Assembly: GCF_019976755.1 (NCBI RefSeq)
Contig: NZ_AP023441.1
Location: 6,383,501-6,447,500 of the forward strand
Source of the DNA: Nostoc sp. MS1
Lineage (GTDB): Bacteria; Cyanobacteriota; Cyanobacteriia; Cyanobacteriales; Nostocaceae
Length of the DNA: 64,000 bases
Direction: 5' to 3'
Shown: in pieces, positions 1-7,841 of the stretch
Layout of the letters: each line of letters starts with the position of its first letter
Numbering within the stretch: position 1 is the stretch's first letter
Position numbers and translations under genes: made by a program
Notes under the pieces: model-generated
Database searches by the model: none
What the model saw: the letters and a program-made list of their open reading frames with translations, nothing else
Told to the model about the DNA's origin: nothing

Positions 1-72
1 AATTGCGTAACATATCAAAACTTGAAAAACCTTAGAAAATTAGGTTGATTAATTTTTGATTTTGAGTTGATA

Positions 73-300
73 TTACGCTGTCTCTAACCAATCATAAATT
101 TTTTCTAATTGATCTAGGGTAATTAAACCGTACTGCCAAAGAATCATGGGTAAAGGGCCTGGGTCTTGTTCTCGATGACGTAGTGCTACAGCCAACGATG
201 CTGCGGAAATTGATAAATCTTCCTGAAGAAAATGAATAAGCCTTGAATATGTAGATGGTGACATCTGTAACGCACCTCCCTGTTTAGTCTGAATGGTCAT
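73..300 (-). CDS. DUF2949 family small protein
   Basis: A 75-residue soluble protein matching the cyanobacterial DUF2949 family. The core is a run like LIHFLQEDLSISAASLAVAL followed by REQDPGPLPMILWQYGLI and a C-terminal helix LEKIYDWLE. Its function is not known. No signal peptide or membrane segment is visible. The residues before the internal Met at position 13 fit the family less well, so the true start could be that downstream Met. It stands alone: the upstream 500 bases hold no gene. Confidence 0.8.
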   Translation of the reverse strand: MTIQTKQGGALQMSPSTYSRLIHFLQEDLSISAASLAVALRHREQDPGPLPMILWQYGLITLDQLEKIYDWLETA

Positions 301-804
301 GAGTGTGTTTTCTGGTTCCTTGTGGTTAGCAAATATTACTTCACTAGTGAATATACGATTACCGGATAATCACATGAGCAAATTTTGTTAAATTCTTTAA
401 ACAGAGCCGTTTTTTGAGAAAATCTAGAAAATGATAGCTAATACTAGCTGTCACTTTATATAGATGATTTATTCTCCAGCTGTTAGTTGCTTTGGTCAAA
501 TAGGTTTCATCTTTTTTTACTTTAGTGCTTGGCTAAAAGACACTTTAAGTAATTAAGATTCCATAGCTAATACTGCCTTATCAACAACTAGTTACACTTA
601 TGCCAAAAGGAAGATTTTTTGCCTAGAAATTCTCTAGGCTGAAATTTTACTTACGGCGCTGTAGAATTTGCTGTCCTGAAATCATACTAGATACTAATCT
701 CATAATTTGTATTTTACGTATATTTAATATTTTTTTTACACCAACCTTATAAACTAGAAATCTGTTTTTTCCTTGATTACTAAAGTTTTAAGGAGTTAGT
801 GCTA
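301..804. other. Intergenic region, no gene seen
   Basis: AT-rich spacer between two minus-strand genes. No convincing reading frame, RNA gene or terminator was recognised. It probably holds the promoter of the DUF2949 gene at its left side. Confidence 0.5.
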
Positions 805-1326
805 TCACTTACTGGAGTTCAAAAACTCAATTTTAATACTATCTCCAGTCCGCAACTTTAACTCAGATGCCCTACCTGAGCGTAATTCAATTACTGTATC
901 GATGGGGACGTTAGGGCCATAAGTAGGACAAGGCTCACTAGCACAAGGAGGTGCAGCCGTTTCTATATACTTCACCACACCGTTTTGCAAAAAGACCATA
1001 TCCAAGCCAACGGGTACATTTTTCATCCAAAATTGTACTGGTTGTGGTGAACCAAAGGGAAACAGCATTCCTCGGTTATCTGGTAACGCTGGACGATACA
1101 TTAGTCCCATTTGTTGCTGTTCTGTTGTCCGTGCTACTTCCAGGTCAATGATTGTACCATTTGGAACAGTTGCTTTGGCAGAAATGGGTAGTGTTTGTCC
1201 TGCATTGGTCAGTACCGCAGGCGGTGAACTGGCATTATCTGCCGGAGGTTTGGCTGTATTTTGCGAAGAACAAGCCATGAGTAAAATACTGAAAAGAATG
1301 GGAATTAAAGTTAACCAACGTATCAT
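805..1326 (-). CDS. DUF192 family lipoprotein
   Basis: 173 residues. The N-terminus is a lipoprotein signal peptide with a lipobox ending LLMAC (Cys at about residue 19), so the protein is probably anchored in a membrane on the periplasmic side. After a Pro/Ala/Ser linker comes a DUF192 domain: VEVARTTEQQQMGLMYRP-type start (here DLEVARTTEQQQMGLMYR), the MLFPF and FWMKN motifs, then DMVFL and a C-terminal VIELRSG. DUF192 proteins are widespread small secreted domains of unknown biochemical role. The full family length is present. The assignment is firm; function is open. Confidence 0.85.
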   Translation of the reverse strand: MIRWLTLIPILFSILLMACSSQNTAKPPADNASSPPAVLTNAGQTLPISAKATVPNGTIIDLEVARTTEQQQMGLMYRPALPDNRGMLFPFGSPQPVQFWMKNVPVGLDMVFLQNGVVKYIETAAPPCASEPCPTYGPNVPIDTVIELRSGRASELKLRTGDSIKIEFLNSSK

Positions 1327-1624
1327 ACAATTTTTGATTTTGTAATTTAGACTTCGATTTTACAGAAATTAAACGAAAAAGCCCACAACTACTAGTTATA
1401 TTTTTTGCCACGGCTAAAAATTAGGGGCTGCAAATGGCGTATGCTATCAAGCAGATACCCATACTGCCAAAAAATCATCTTTAAGTTTTCCCACGCTACC
1501 TTTATCCAAGGCAGTAGAAAGGTAGGCTGAGAGAAATTTTAGTGGTTTTTTCTAAATTTCGTAGTTTGGTAAATATTAAGCAGGGATGGGAATAATACCT
1601 ACAATCATTATCAAGGTGATACCA

Positions 1625-1819
1625 ATGGAACAATACCTAAAAGATGCAATAGGTTTACATGACCCTCAAGTTACACCAGAGCCACTACAAAAATTAGATG
1701 TAGAACCGCAACCACAAGTGACAATCTACGATTTTGCTGAACTCCTGTCAAAAAACGAACCACCAAAATTTAAAGGTTATCATACTGAAACTCTGATAAT
1801 AAAGATTCAGTTATTATAA
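1625..1819 (+). CDS. Small hypothetical protein
   Basis: About 64 residues if started at the Met in MEQYLKDAIG, which is preceded by the purine-rich AAGGTGAT; a start 39 bases further upstream is possible. The sequence is acidic and proline-rich, with no domain I recognise, and the last ten residues look unlike the rest. It could be a real small gene or the 5-prime remnant of a longer one. It lies just before an inverted repeat and the BamHI-like gene. Confidence 0.35.
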   Translation: MEQYLKDAIGLHDPQVTPEPLQKLDVEPQPQVTIYDFAELLSKNEPPKFKGYHTETLIIKIQLL

Positions 1820-1852
1820 GCAGGCGATCGCTCCCTCACTTCAGTCAGCATT

Positions 1853-1893
1853 AGAAGTTCTACATCAAAACTACTGATTGATGTAGAACTTCT
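1853..1893. repeat. 16-bp perfect inverted repeat, 9-nt loop
   Basis: Arms AGAAGTTCTACATCAA and its exact reverse complement flank a 9-base loop. There is no T-run, so it is not a classical terminator. It separates the small upstream ORF from the restriction endonuclease gene and could be a dispersed palindrome or an RNA hairpin in the leader of the nuclease gene. Confidence 0.7.
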
Positions 1894-1988
1894 GGTGAGA
1901 TGGATTTAAAACAAAGATGCGATCGCACTTATTCTTCATTTTTATTTCGCCATTTTTTAAGATTCGATAGCACAGTCGCCTATTTCTT

Positions 1989-2582
1989 ATGAAAATTGTT
2001 CAAGAGGTTTCTTTAATCAATATTGGGAGTTTTGCAGAATCTAGCGATTGGTCTATTGTTCGTGCTGAAATTCATGATGCTATCTCTGTGATTGTTCATC
2101 CTCCAGGTACATCCAGCTTTACTATTAATCCAAAAAAGCATGGCAATGGTGTTAAACCTATTAAAGAAGCTTGTATGCTTGCATTAAAAGATAGATTTGA
2201 CTGGAGGTTAGAAACTGCAATTAATTATGCAACAAAATCTCCAGGAAAAGTTGATGCTACAAAAGTCATCGAAAATCATCTTTTTGCCCTTGAGTGGGAA
2301 ACTGGGAATATTTCCTCTAGTCATAGAGCCGTTAATAAATTAGTTCTCGGATTACTACGTGGTATTTTTCTAGGTGCTGCTTTAGTACTTCCTAGCCGGA
2401 GACTTTACCCATATTTAACTGATAGAATCGGTAACTATGAAGAGTTAGAGCCATACTTTGATGTTTGGCGGTCTGTTCAGTTATCAGAGGGTTTTCTGGC
2501 AATCTTTGTCATTGAACATGATCAGTTAGATAGTAATGTACCAACCCTTACTAAAGGAACAGATGGTCGCGCGTTAATTTGA
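1989..2582 (+). CDS. BamHI-type type II restriction endonuclease (GGATCC)
   Basis: 197 residues that align along their length with BamHI (213 residues). Conserved blocks include FTIN...NGV.PIKE, E.ETGNISS.HR..NKL and YLTDR..N.EELEPYF. The BamHI catalytic residues Glu77, Asp94, Glu111 and Glu113 correspond here to Glu75, Asp89, Glu102 and Glu104. Base-recognition residues Asn116, Ser118, Arg122, Asp154 and Arg155 correspond to Asn107, Ser109, Arg113, Asp145 and Arg146. The expected cut site is therefore GGATCC. The protein stops about 16 residues early, lacking the C-terminal arm that BamHI unfolds on DNA. It converges on the methyltransferase gene, whose stop lies 10 bases away. The family call is firm; activity is inferred. 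Confidence 0.9.
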   Translation: MKIVQEVSLINIGSFAESSDWSIVRAEIHDAISVIVHPPGTSSFTINPKKHGNGVKPIKEACMLALKDRFDWRLETAINYATKSPGKVDATKVIENHLFALEWETGNISSSHRAVNKLVLGLLRGIFLGAALVLPSRRLYPYLTDRIGNYEELEPYFDVWRSVQLSEGFLAIFVIEHDQLDSNVPTLTKGTDGRALI

Positions 2583-2592
2583 AGCTTATTAT

Positions 2593-3588
2593 CTATGTTG
2601 TATAGGGAATTGATAGTTGTGAGGCTGTGATTTTTCTTTGCTTAGATTTCTTACTTCCTCTTGCTGATTCCCATTGTTCAATAATTCCGTTAGCTAAATC
2701 AGTTAATCTTTCTACTGCTGGCATAGTATCACCAATTTCTGAACCAATCCAGTAACGTTTTAACTTTTCCGCCGCATAAAATGTAGTACCAGAACCACCA
2801 AATGGATCAACTACAATTTGCCCCGGATTCGATGTCATTGCGATGATTCTTTCTAACATAATAGGGGCAAGTTCGTTAGGAACTCTCTTTTTATGCTGAC
2901 GATGCCTAACTGGGGGAATATCTGTCCACATTTCTTCTGTTAATGTCCATAAAATATCATTAGAGTCTGCTTCAGAAGCATCTTCCCAAACATCTTCCGG
3001 CGAATCCCAAACATCCATTAAGTTGATACCTTTTTCGTTAAGTTTTTTGCGATGTCCTCCATAATCACGAATTTCTCCACCGCAATGTCGGCAAACTTGA
3101 ATTGGTGTATAAACTTTATTAAAGACGGCTGGTTCACCTTTAGTGTAATAAAGTAGTCCGTAGTGAGCGGGAGACATTTTCTTACCTCTAGGAAAAGCTT
3201 TTGGCATTCTGCAAGCTATCCAATGTCGAAAACACATTCCTTGACGGTTGAGATATGCACCATATTCAATACACCATTGAGGTAGGTTAAATATAAATAA
3301 ACTTCCACCATTCTTAAGTATACGAATGCTCTCACTTAACCATTGTTGTGACCATATTAAATATTTATCAGCATCCAAGCGATCGCTTAAACCTGCTCCA
3401 TATTCCTTACCCAGATTAAAAGGTGGGTCGGCAAAAACTACATCTACAGACTCATTCGGTAATGATGACAAAAATTGCAAACAATCTCCTTGATAAAGGA
3501 TTCCATACTCACTGAGATAAACCTGTTTTAATCCTTTTTGAGTCGCAAAATCAGTGGTAATCAGCTGAAAAGGGAGCATTGATGTCAT
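2593..3588 (-). CDS. Site-specific DNA methyltransferase of the BamHI-like R-M system
   Basis: 331 residues, amino-methyltransferase of the beta arrangement: catalytic motif ADPPFNLG (residues 53-60) precedes the S-adenosylmethionine motif VVDPFGGSGTT (about 259-269). A CxxC pair (CRHC, 166-169) and an acidic insertion with repeated DVW-type motifs lie between. It should protect the GGATCC sites cut by the convergent nuclease. DPPF is more typical of N6-adenine enzymes, whereas M.BamHI is an N4-cytosine enzyme, so the base modified is uncertain. The start at 3588 (MTSM) has an alternative Met three codons in. The gene follows a small HTH gene by 36 bases, probably as one operon. Confidence 0.88.
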   Translation of the reverse strand: MTSMLPFQLITTDFATQKGLKQVYLSEYGILYQGDCLQFLSSLPNESVDVVFADPPFNLGKEYGAGLSDRLDADKYLIWSQQWLSESIRILKNGGSLFIFNLPQWCIEYGAYLNRQGMCFRHWIACRMPKAFPRGKKMSPAHYGLLYYTKGEPAVFNKVYTPIQVCRHCGGEIRDYGGHRKKLNEKGINLMDVWDSPEDVWEDASEADSNDILWTLTEEMWTDIPPVRHRQHKKRVPNELAPIMLERIIAMTSNPGQIVVDPFGGSGTTFYAAEKLKRYWIGSEIGDTMPAVERLTDLANGIIEQWESARGSKKSKQRKITASQLSIPYTT

Positions 3589-3616
3589 CTTGATTACTTT
3601 TGTAATAGCTAGAGTC

Positions 3617-3652
3617 TACAAAGTCTATTGACAATTGTCAATAGACTTTGTA
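3617..3652. promoter_or_regulatory. 36-bp perfect palindrome before the methyltransferase
   Basis: Two 18-base arms (one reads TACAAAGTCTATTGACAA) meet without a loop. It covers the stop codon of the HTH gene and ends 29 bases before the methyltransferase start. It could be an operator bound by the HTH protein, comparable to C-boxes of R-M systems, or an RNA hairpin that sets the ratio of the two products. The palindrome is seen directly; the role is inferred. Confidence 0.7.
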
Positions 3653-3870
3653 ATAACAGTTGTAGTACGTGGCTGATAAGGTTTTCCAGTAGGTTGATTC
3701 TTATATCTATCTACTTCAGCATGTTCTATATAGTAGTAACGCCCAAGTTTGCAAGCTAGAATTTGACCATTCTTAATTAAGTCGTGTACTCGCTGACGAG
3801 AGACACCAAGTAATTTAGCAGCTTGAGCTACAGAAAGTAATTCATGACTATTGTTATCAGCTTCTGTCAT
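3625..3870 (-). CDS. Excisionase/MerR-type helix-turn-helix protein
   Basis: 81 residues with an HTH_17-type DNA-binding domain: LLSVAQAAKLLGVSRQRVHD then LIKNGQILACKLGRYYYI and EVDRYK. Such proteins are excisionases or small regulators. Here it lies directly upstream of the methyltransferase on the same strand and divergent from the STAND gene, the position of a controller protein, although it is not of the classical C-protein (Xre) type. Its last codons lie in the 36-bp palindrome. The HTH fold is clear; the controller role is inferred. Confidence 0.75.
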   Translation of the reverse strand: MTEADNNSHELLSVAQAAKLLGVSRQRVHDLIKNGQILACKLGRYYYIEHAEVDRYKNQPTGKPYQPRTTTVITKSIDNCQ

Positions 3871-3887
3871 ACGTATAGTCTAGAATA

Positions 3888-3936
3888 AAGCTTGAGAACC
3901 ACAGATAGTTTCTGTAGATATTGCATCCTCAAGCTT
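3888..3936. promoter_or_regulatory. Nested inverted repeat in a divergent promoter region
   Basis: AAGCTTGAG and CTCAAGCTT flank an inner stem ACAGA/TCTGT. It sits between the start of the HTH gene (minus) and the STAND gene (plus), so it may be an operator or leader hairpin for either. Confidence 0.5.
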
Positions 3937-4006
3937 AACTTAAGTCTTGTAGAAGGAGTTGATTAATTAAGCCAAAATTGAGACAGTCAGCTTAGTTAAC
4001 AGGTGT

Positions 4007-5482
4007 ATGTCCAACTCCCTTAAGGCATCAACAGCAGGACTGGTAATTGTAGACAAGGCGCGTCAACGTCTGGGGTGGACGAAAACCAGCACAGCGCGTT
4101 GGTGGCAAGATGCACATACATCTAGGGCGACGTTACGGCGATTTTGGCAAGGCGATCGCATTCAGCAAGAAATCTTCATTGCTATCTGTCAAGCTGTCGG
4201 TATTCATAATTGGGAAACGATTGCAGATATACCTAATGCAGATGCAGAAGCTATTTCTACACCCTACTTTGATTGGGATGAAGCGCCTGATGTAGAAAGT
4301 TTTTACGGGCGGAGTAGGGAATTAGCACAGTTAGAACAATTGATTATCGCTGATGCGTGTAAATTAGTTGCTATTGTTGGTATCGGTGGTATCGGGAAAA
4401 CTGCCCTAGCGTTGGCTTTAGTAGACCATGTGCAGTCAAAATTTGAAGGCTTAATTTGGCGTAACCTCCAGACTGCACCATATTTAAGTTCTCTCCTTGA
4501 GAGTCTTTTGAATATCTTGGGTGAAACTGTTATTGATAATATTCCACAAGCTACCACAAAACTCATTCACCTCTTGCAACAGCGCCGCTATTTGCTGATT
4601 TTGGATGGAGTGGAGGCTGTTTTTTCACAACCAGAATATAGTCAATTTTTGCAACAGTTAAGTAATAATCGCCATCATAGCTGTGTTCTGATTACCAGCC
4701 GTGAACAGCCAAAATTTATTAACGATACAAACACAGTCCGCAGCCTCACCTTAAAAGGTTTGCCAAAAACTGAGGCACTAGAACTATTAAAATCAAGAGG
4801 GTTTCCAGACAAAGAACTGGGACTATCAGCCTTAATTCAACTTTATCGCGGTCATCCTCTAGCCTTGAAGTTGGTGTCACCGTTGATTCAATCTGTGTTT
4901 GCGGGGAATATTGCGGCGTTTTTGCGCCAGAATACTGTAGTAATTGGCGATCGCTTACGTGCTATTCTCAAGCAGCAGTTTGAACAACTTGTTGATTTAG
5001 AGCAAGATATTCTTTATTGGTTAGCCATTTGGCAAGAACCTATATCTTTTGCTCGTTTACAAACCCATTTGGTGATATCTGTCGATCCTGCCACTCTTCT
5101 GGAAGGAATTATCGCATTAGAGAGGCGATCGCTACTGGAAAAATGGGTTGGTAGCGGTGATACATCATTTACATTACAACCTTTAGTGATGAAGTTTGTT
5201 ACCGACGAATTAGTAGAAAAGGCTACCCAAGAAATTCAGCAAGTAGTGGAAAGTGGTGATATTCGCTATTGTAAAATACTACGAACCCATTGGTTATTAC
5301 GTCCTGGTAGCGATGATATAGTAGGCGATCGCATCTTATCTCAACTCCGGGAAAAACTTTGGCGGGTATATGGTGCGACTCTGCCACAAAAGCTGGAACA
5401 GATTCTCCTGTTATTGAAAGATAAAACCCCTTTGGCAATTGGTTACATCGGTTGTAACTTAGCGTCACTCTCGCTGTATTGA
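4007..5482 (+). CDS. STAND/NB-ARC NTPase lacking its sensor repeats
   Basis: 491 residues. Residues about 12-70 form a basic helical N-terminal domain common to Nostoc WD40/NB-ARC proteins. The NB-ARC core follows: P-loop GIGGIGKT (125-132), Walker B LLILD (196-200), ITSRE (229-233) and GHPLAL (282-287). Relatives continue into long WD40 or TPR sensor arrays; this one stops soon after a winged-helix region, with a C-terminus (NLASLSLY) unlike the usual continuation. It may be truncated or a short signalling form. It is divergent from the R-M regulator gene, so the block resembles a small defence island. The NTPase call is firm; a defence role is inferred. Confidence 0.8.
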   Translation: MSNSLKASTAGLVIVDKARQRLGWTKTSTARWWQDAHTSRATLRRFWQGDRIQQEIFIAICQAVGIHNWETIADIPNADAEAISTPYFDWDEAPDVESFYGRSRELAQLEQLIIADACKLVAIVGIGGIGKTALALALVDHVQSKFEGLIWRNLQTAPYLSSLLESLLNILGETVIDNIPQATTKLIHLLQQRRYLLILDGVEAVFSQPEYSQFLQQLSNNRHHSCVLITSREQPKFINDTNTVRSLTLKGLPKTEALELLKSRGFPDKELGLSALIQLYRGHPLALKLVSPLIQSVFAGNIAAFLRQNTVVIGDRLRAILKQQFEQLVDLEQDILYWLAIWQEPISFARLQTHLVISVDPATLLEGIIALERRSLLEKWVGSGDTSFTLQPLVMKFVTDELVEKATQEIQQVVESGDIRYCKILRTHWLLRPGSDDIVGDRILSQLREKLWRVYGATLPQKLEQILLLLKDKTPLAIGYIGCNLASLSLY

Positions 5483-5594
5483 ATTGGTAGTGTGGATGCG
5501 ATCGTATCTTTTTGTTTACCAATTTGTTATTTTATGTCCAAAAAAGTTAGTATTTCAGAGAACAAAAATCAGTCTGCCTAATCCATGCTTACCT

Positions 5595-5775
5595 GAGAAA
5601 GTTATCCACAAGGTCAGCTAGGAGCGGAGGAACCAAGTGTGGGGCGTATCTGCCAAAAAAGCTCAATTTAAGGTGTGAAAAGTAAAGTTCCCATCTTAGA
5701 CTAGAGCATTGCAAGAGGGACATCTCTCAGTCCTAGCCCGTCAGCTAACTTCGTAGGCATTGAGAGGAGATTGAA
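5595..5775 (+). promoter_or_regulatory. c-di-AMP (ydaO/yuaA-type) riboswitch
   Basis: Plus-strand landmarks in the order of the ydaO family: CAGCTAGGAGCGGAGGAACC (5614-5633), TGTGGGGCGTATC, a variable region, GAGGGAC, then CCTAGCCCGTCAGCTAAC and TTCGTAGGCATTGAGAGGAG at the 3-prime end. These match the conserved GAGCGG...ACCCA, UGGGGUGAAUC and CCCGUCAGCUAACCUCGUAGGC segments. This class senses cyclic di-AMP and usually turns genes off. The first plus-strand gene downstream starts about 340 bases later (6117). A possible expression-platform hairpin GGCATT...AATGCC follows at about 5780-5800. Confidence 0.82.
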
Positions 5776-6116
5776 CGAGCGGCATTTATATCAATAATGC
5801 CTGTCGTCAGTATCCTTGGCTGGTATACGCTTCGTCCTACCTGCCCTTGTTCTGAAAGATAGGATTTATAGTCTATGTTTCTGGAATTTGAGGCTGGATT
5901 TATTGCCTTGAGGTACACTCGACTATGTTTTTCAACATAAAGCATCCAGTCACCCATATTACTTTTGATATCAACGCAGACACTATCAATAGTTAGTGTG
6001 GAAATCTTGTTTTTTTCGTAGGTGACATACAAACAAAGTGCATATTAATTATTTGCTCATTTTTGTATATTTCAATAGCTTATAGCGGTTATTTACTAAC
6101 ATTTTTAGGAGAAAAG

Positions 6117-6359
6117 ATGAAAATCAAAAATCGTAATTTTTTCACTCATGTTAACTTTCTACCTGAGCATAAATTTAAGTTGATTGGAGAACTGGCAGGT
6201 AAAAAGCTTTTACTAATTGGTAGAACTAAAGCTTATAACGATCCCATTGTGGCAGCAAGTCATAGTAATGAGCCTCATCAAGAAGATTTATACGCTTACG
6301 ACCTTTACGAATTAATGAAGTGTAATCACGAGCTAGTTAATCTGACTGGAGAAATTTAG
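6117..6359 (+). CDS. Hypothetical 80-residue protein
   Basis: I prefer the ATG at 6117 because TAGGAGAAAAG sits just before it; a longer frame from 6063 lacks such a site. The protein is soluble, with lysine-rich and acidic parts and no domain I recognise (starts MKIKNRNFFTHVNFL). It is followed by a good terminator. It is the only plausible downstream gene of the c-di-AMP riboswitch, about 340 bases away. Confidence 0.6.
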   Translation: MKIKNRNFFTHVNFLPEHKFKLIGELAGKKLLLIGRTKAYNDPIVAASHSNEPHQEDLYAYDLYELMKCNHELVNLTGEI

Positions 6360-6391
6360 CAACAGTAAAAAGCAGAGGAATAAAAGAAATT

Positions 6392-6424
6392 AGGGGTTTA
6401 CAACTGTAAGCCCCTATGTTTTTA
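6392..6424 (+). terminator. Rho-independent terminator
   Basis: Stem TAGGGGTTTAC / GTAAGCCCCTA with an AACT loop and one wobble pair, followed by TGTTTTT. It ends the gene at 6117-6359. Confidence 0.8.
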
Positions 6425-6456
6425 ACGTAATAGTTGATAGTTAAGCTGTTGCACAT

Positions 6457-6855
6457 TTAATGTTGATTATCTAAAGCTTGATAGCGGATTAATTCCTTAA
6501 CTCGTTCTTGAGACAAGCCCAACTCTTGAGCCAGCTTGGCTTCTAGTTTGCTAGGTTCGGCGATCGCAAACTCAAATATTATGGTTTTGAGGGTTGAGTG
6601 ATTTGTTTTGACACTTACAAGAGAAATTCCTTTAGATATAAGAATTTCAGCTTCAATTGCTATAATCTTTTTCTTCATCTGCCATGCCATTTGAGTATCG
6701 GCTTGGAGATATTTTTTGTGGTTGTAGGTTCGGCTGAGTATTTGATCGCCAATAAAACCACTTCCCAGCCAAAAAACCAACCCAATCAACGGCAAAGATA
6801 ACCAAAACACAAGGCCTAATGTTCGTAAAACTGGAAAAAGTGAAAGTTGACGCAT
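6457..6855 (-). CDS. Small membrane-anchored hypothetical protein
   Basis: 132 residues from the Met of MRQLSLFPVL. A longer frame to 6930 runs through a dispersed repeat (6870-6925), so I reject that extension. Two hydrophobic stretches at about residues 10-38 form a hairpin or single anchor (LGLVFWLSLPLIGLVFWLGS), followed by a soluble, lysine-rich domain ending in LAQELGLSQERVKELIRYQ, which resembles a helix-turn-helix-like tail. It is divergent from rppA; no known function. Confidence 0.6.
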   Translation of the reverse strand: MRQLSLFPVLRTLGLVFWLSLPLIGLVFWLGSGFIGDQILSRTYNHKKYLQADTQMAWQMKKKIIAIEAEILISKGISLVSVKTNHSTLKTIIFEFAIAEPSKLEAKLAQELGLSQERVKELIRYQALDNQH

Positions 6856-7089
6856 GGACAGGGTGTAGGGGTGTAGGGAACTGCGTTCGCTCTTGGCGTG
6901 CCGGAGGCATACCCGGAGGGCTTTAAGCAAGTGGCGTTGTAAGGGTATGAAGAACTAAACAACCATACTTAACCAAATCAACTACTTCCTTTATACCTTT
7001 ATCCTTTTAATCATAGTTACTGACACTTTTGTGTCACTGTTGTAGCTTAATCTTAAAATTAGAAAACTACAGCAAGTAAAGCAAATCTG

Positions 7090-7764
7090 ATGTTGATCTT
7101 ACTGGTGGAAGACGATCCAGCACAGTTAGAGCCATTACGTACAGCATTGTTGAAGGTTGGGCATACAGTTGATGCGATCGCAGATGGAGAAACAGCCCAA
7201 TGGTTCGCCTTTAATAAGAATTATGATTTATTGATTTTAGATTGGATGTTGCCCAAGTTAAGCGGGTTAGAACTGTGCCAAGTATATCGCAGTGCTGGGA
7301 AAGTTGCTCCTGTGCTGATGTTAACAGCAAAAGACACAGTTACCAATAAGGTGGCAGGTTTGGATGCTGGAGCTGATGATTACTTAGTCAAACCAGTGGA
7401 TGTGTTAGAGTTACTGGCGCGAGTACGAGCATTGGGTAGGCGATCGCCAATGTGGCAAGGAGATAAAATCAGCTTGGGTAATTTGCACCTACATTTATCT
7501 AATTTGACTATTGAATATAATTCAGCTACAACTCAGCTTTCCAGCCGAGAGTTTCAATTGATGGAATATTTTATGCGCCATCCTCGGCAGATTTTATCCC
7601 ACGACCAAATTGAGCAAGCTCTTTGGAGTTTTGGAGAAGAACCAGAAAGTAATGCAGTTACAACTTTAATTCGCCGCCTCCGCCAACGTCTGCAAGTAAT
7701 TGATGCTAGAGATTCAATAGAAACAGTCCATCGTGTCGGCTATCGCTTAAATCCACCTGCATAA
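7090..7764 (+). CDS. rppA: Two-component response regulator RppA (OmpR/NrsR type)
   Basis: 224 residues. Receiver domain: acidic pocket EDD (7-9), phosphoacceptor Asp51 (LILDWMLPK), Thr79 and Lys101 (LVKP). C-terminal OmpR-type winged helix with FQLMEYFMRHPRQILSHDQI and TLIRRLRQRL...VHRVGYRL. This is the RppA (NrsR) family of cyanobacteria, reported to act in nickel or redox-linked gene control together with RppB (NrsS). The matching kinase is found at 52549-53895, just beyond the 44.7-kb insert that starts 77 bases after this stop codon. A heptamer-rich CTCTGCTCC spacer lies in between. Confidence 0.88.
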   Translation: MLILLVEDDPAQLEPLRTALLKVGHTVDAIADGETAQWFAFNKNYDLLILDWMLPKLSGLELCQVYRSAGKVAPVLMLTAKDTVTNKVAGLDAGADDYLVKPVDVLELLARVRALGRRSPMWQGDKISLGNLHLHLSNLTIEYNSATTQLSSREFQLMEYFMRHPRQILSHDQIEQALWSFGEEPESNAVTTLIRRLRQRLQVIDARDSIETVHRVGYRLNPPA

Positions 7765-7841
7765 GACAGGCAGTTGACAGTTGTTTTTGCCTCTGCTCCC
7801 CTGCTCCTCTGCTCCTCTGCTCCCCCACTCCCTTTTTTCAT

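Noticed and set aside
5745..6032. Minus-strand 95-codon frame
   Set aside because: It overlaps the 3-prime end of the c-di-AMP riboswitch on the opposite strand, has no ribosome site and no recognisable domain.
6856..6930. N-terminal extension of the membrane protein at 6457-6855
   Set aside because: The extension is encoded by a dispersed repeat; the Met at 6855 gives a more natural start before the membrane helices.
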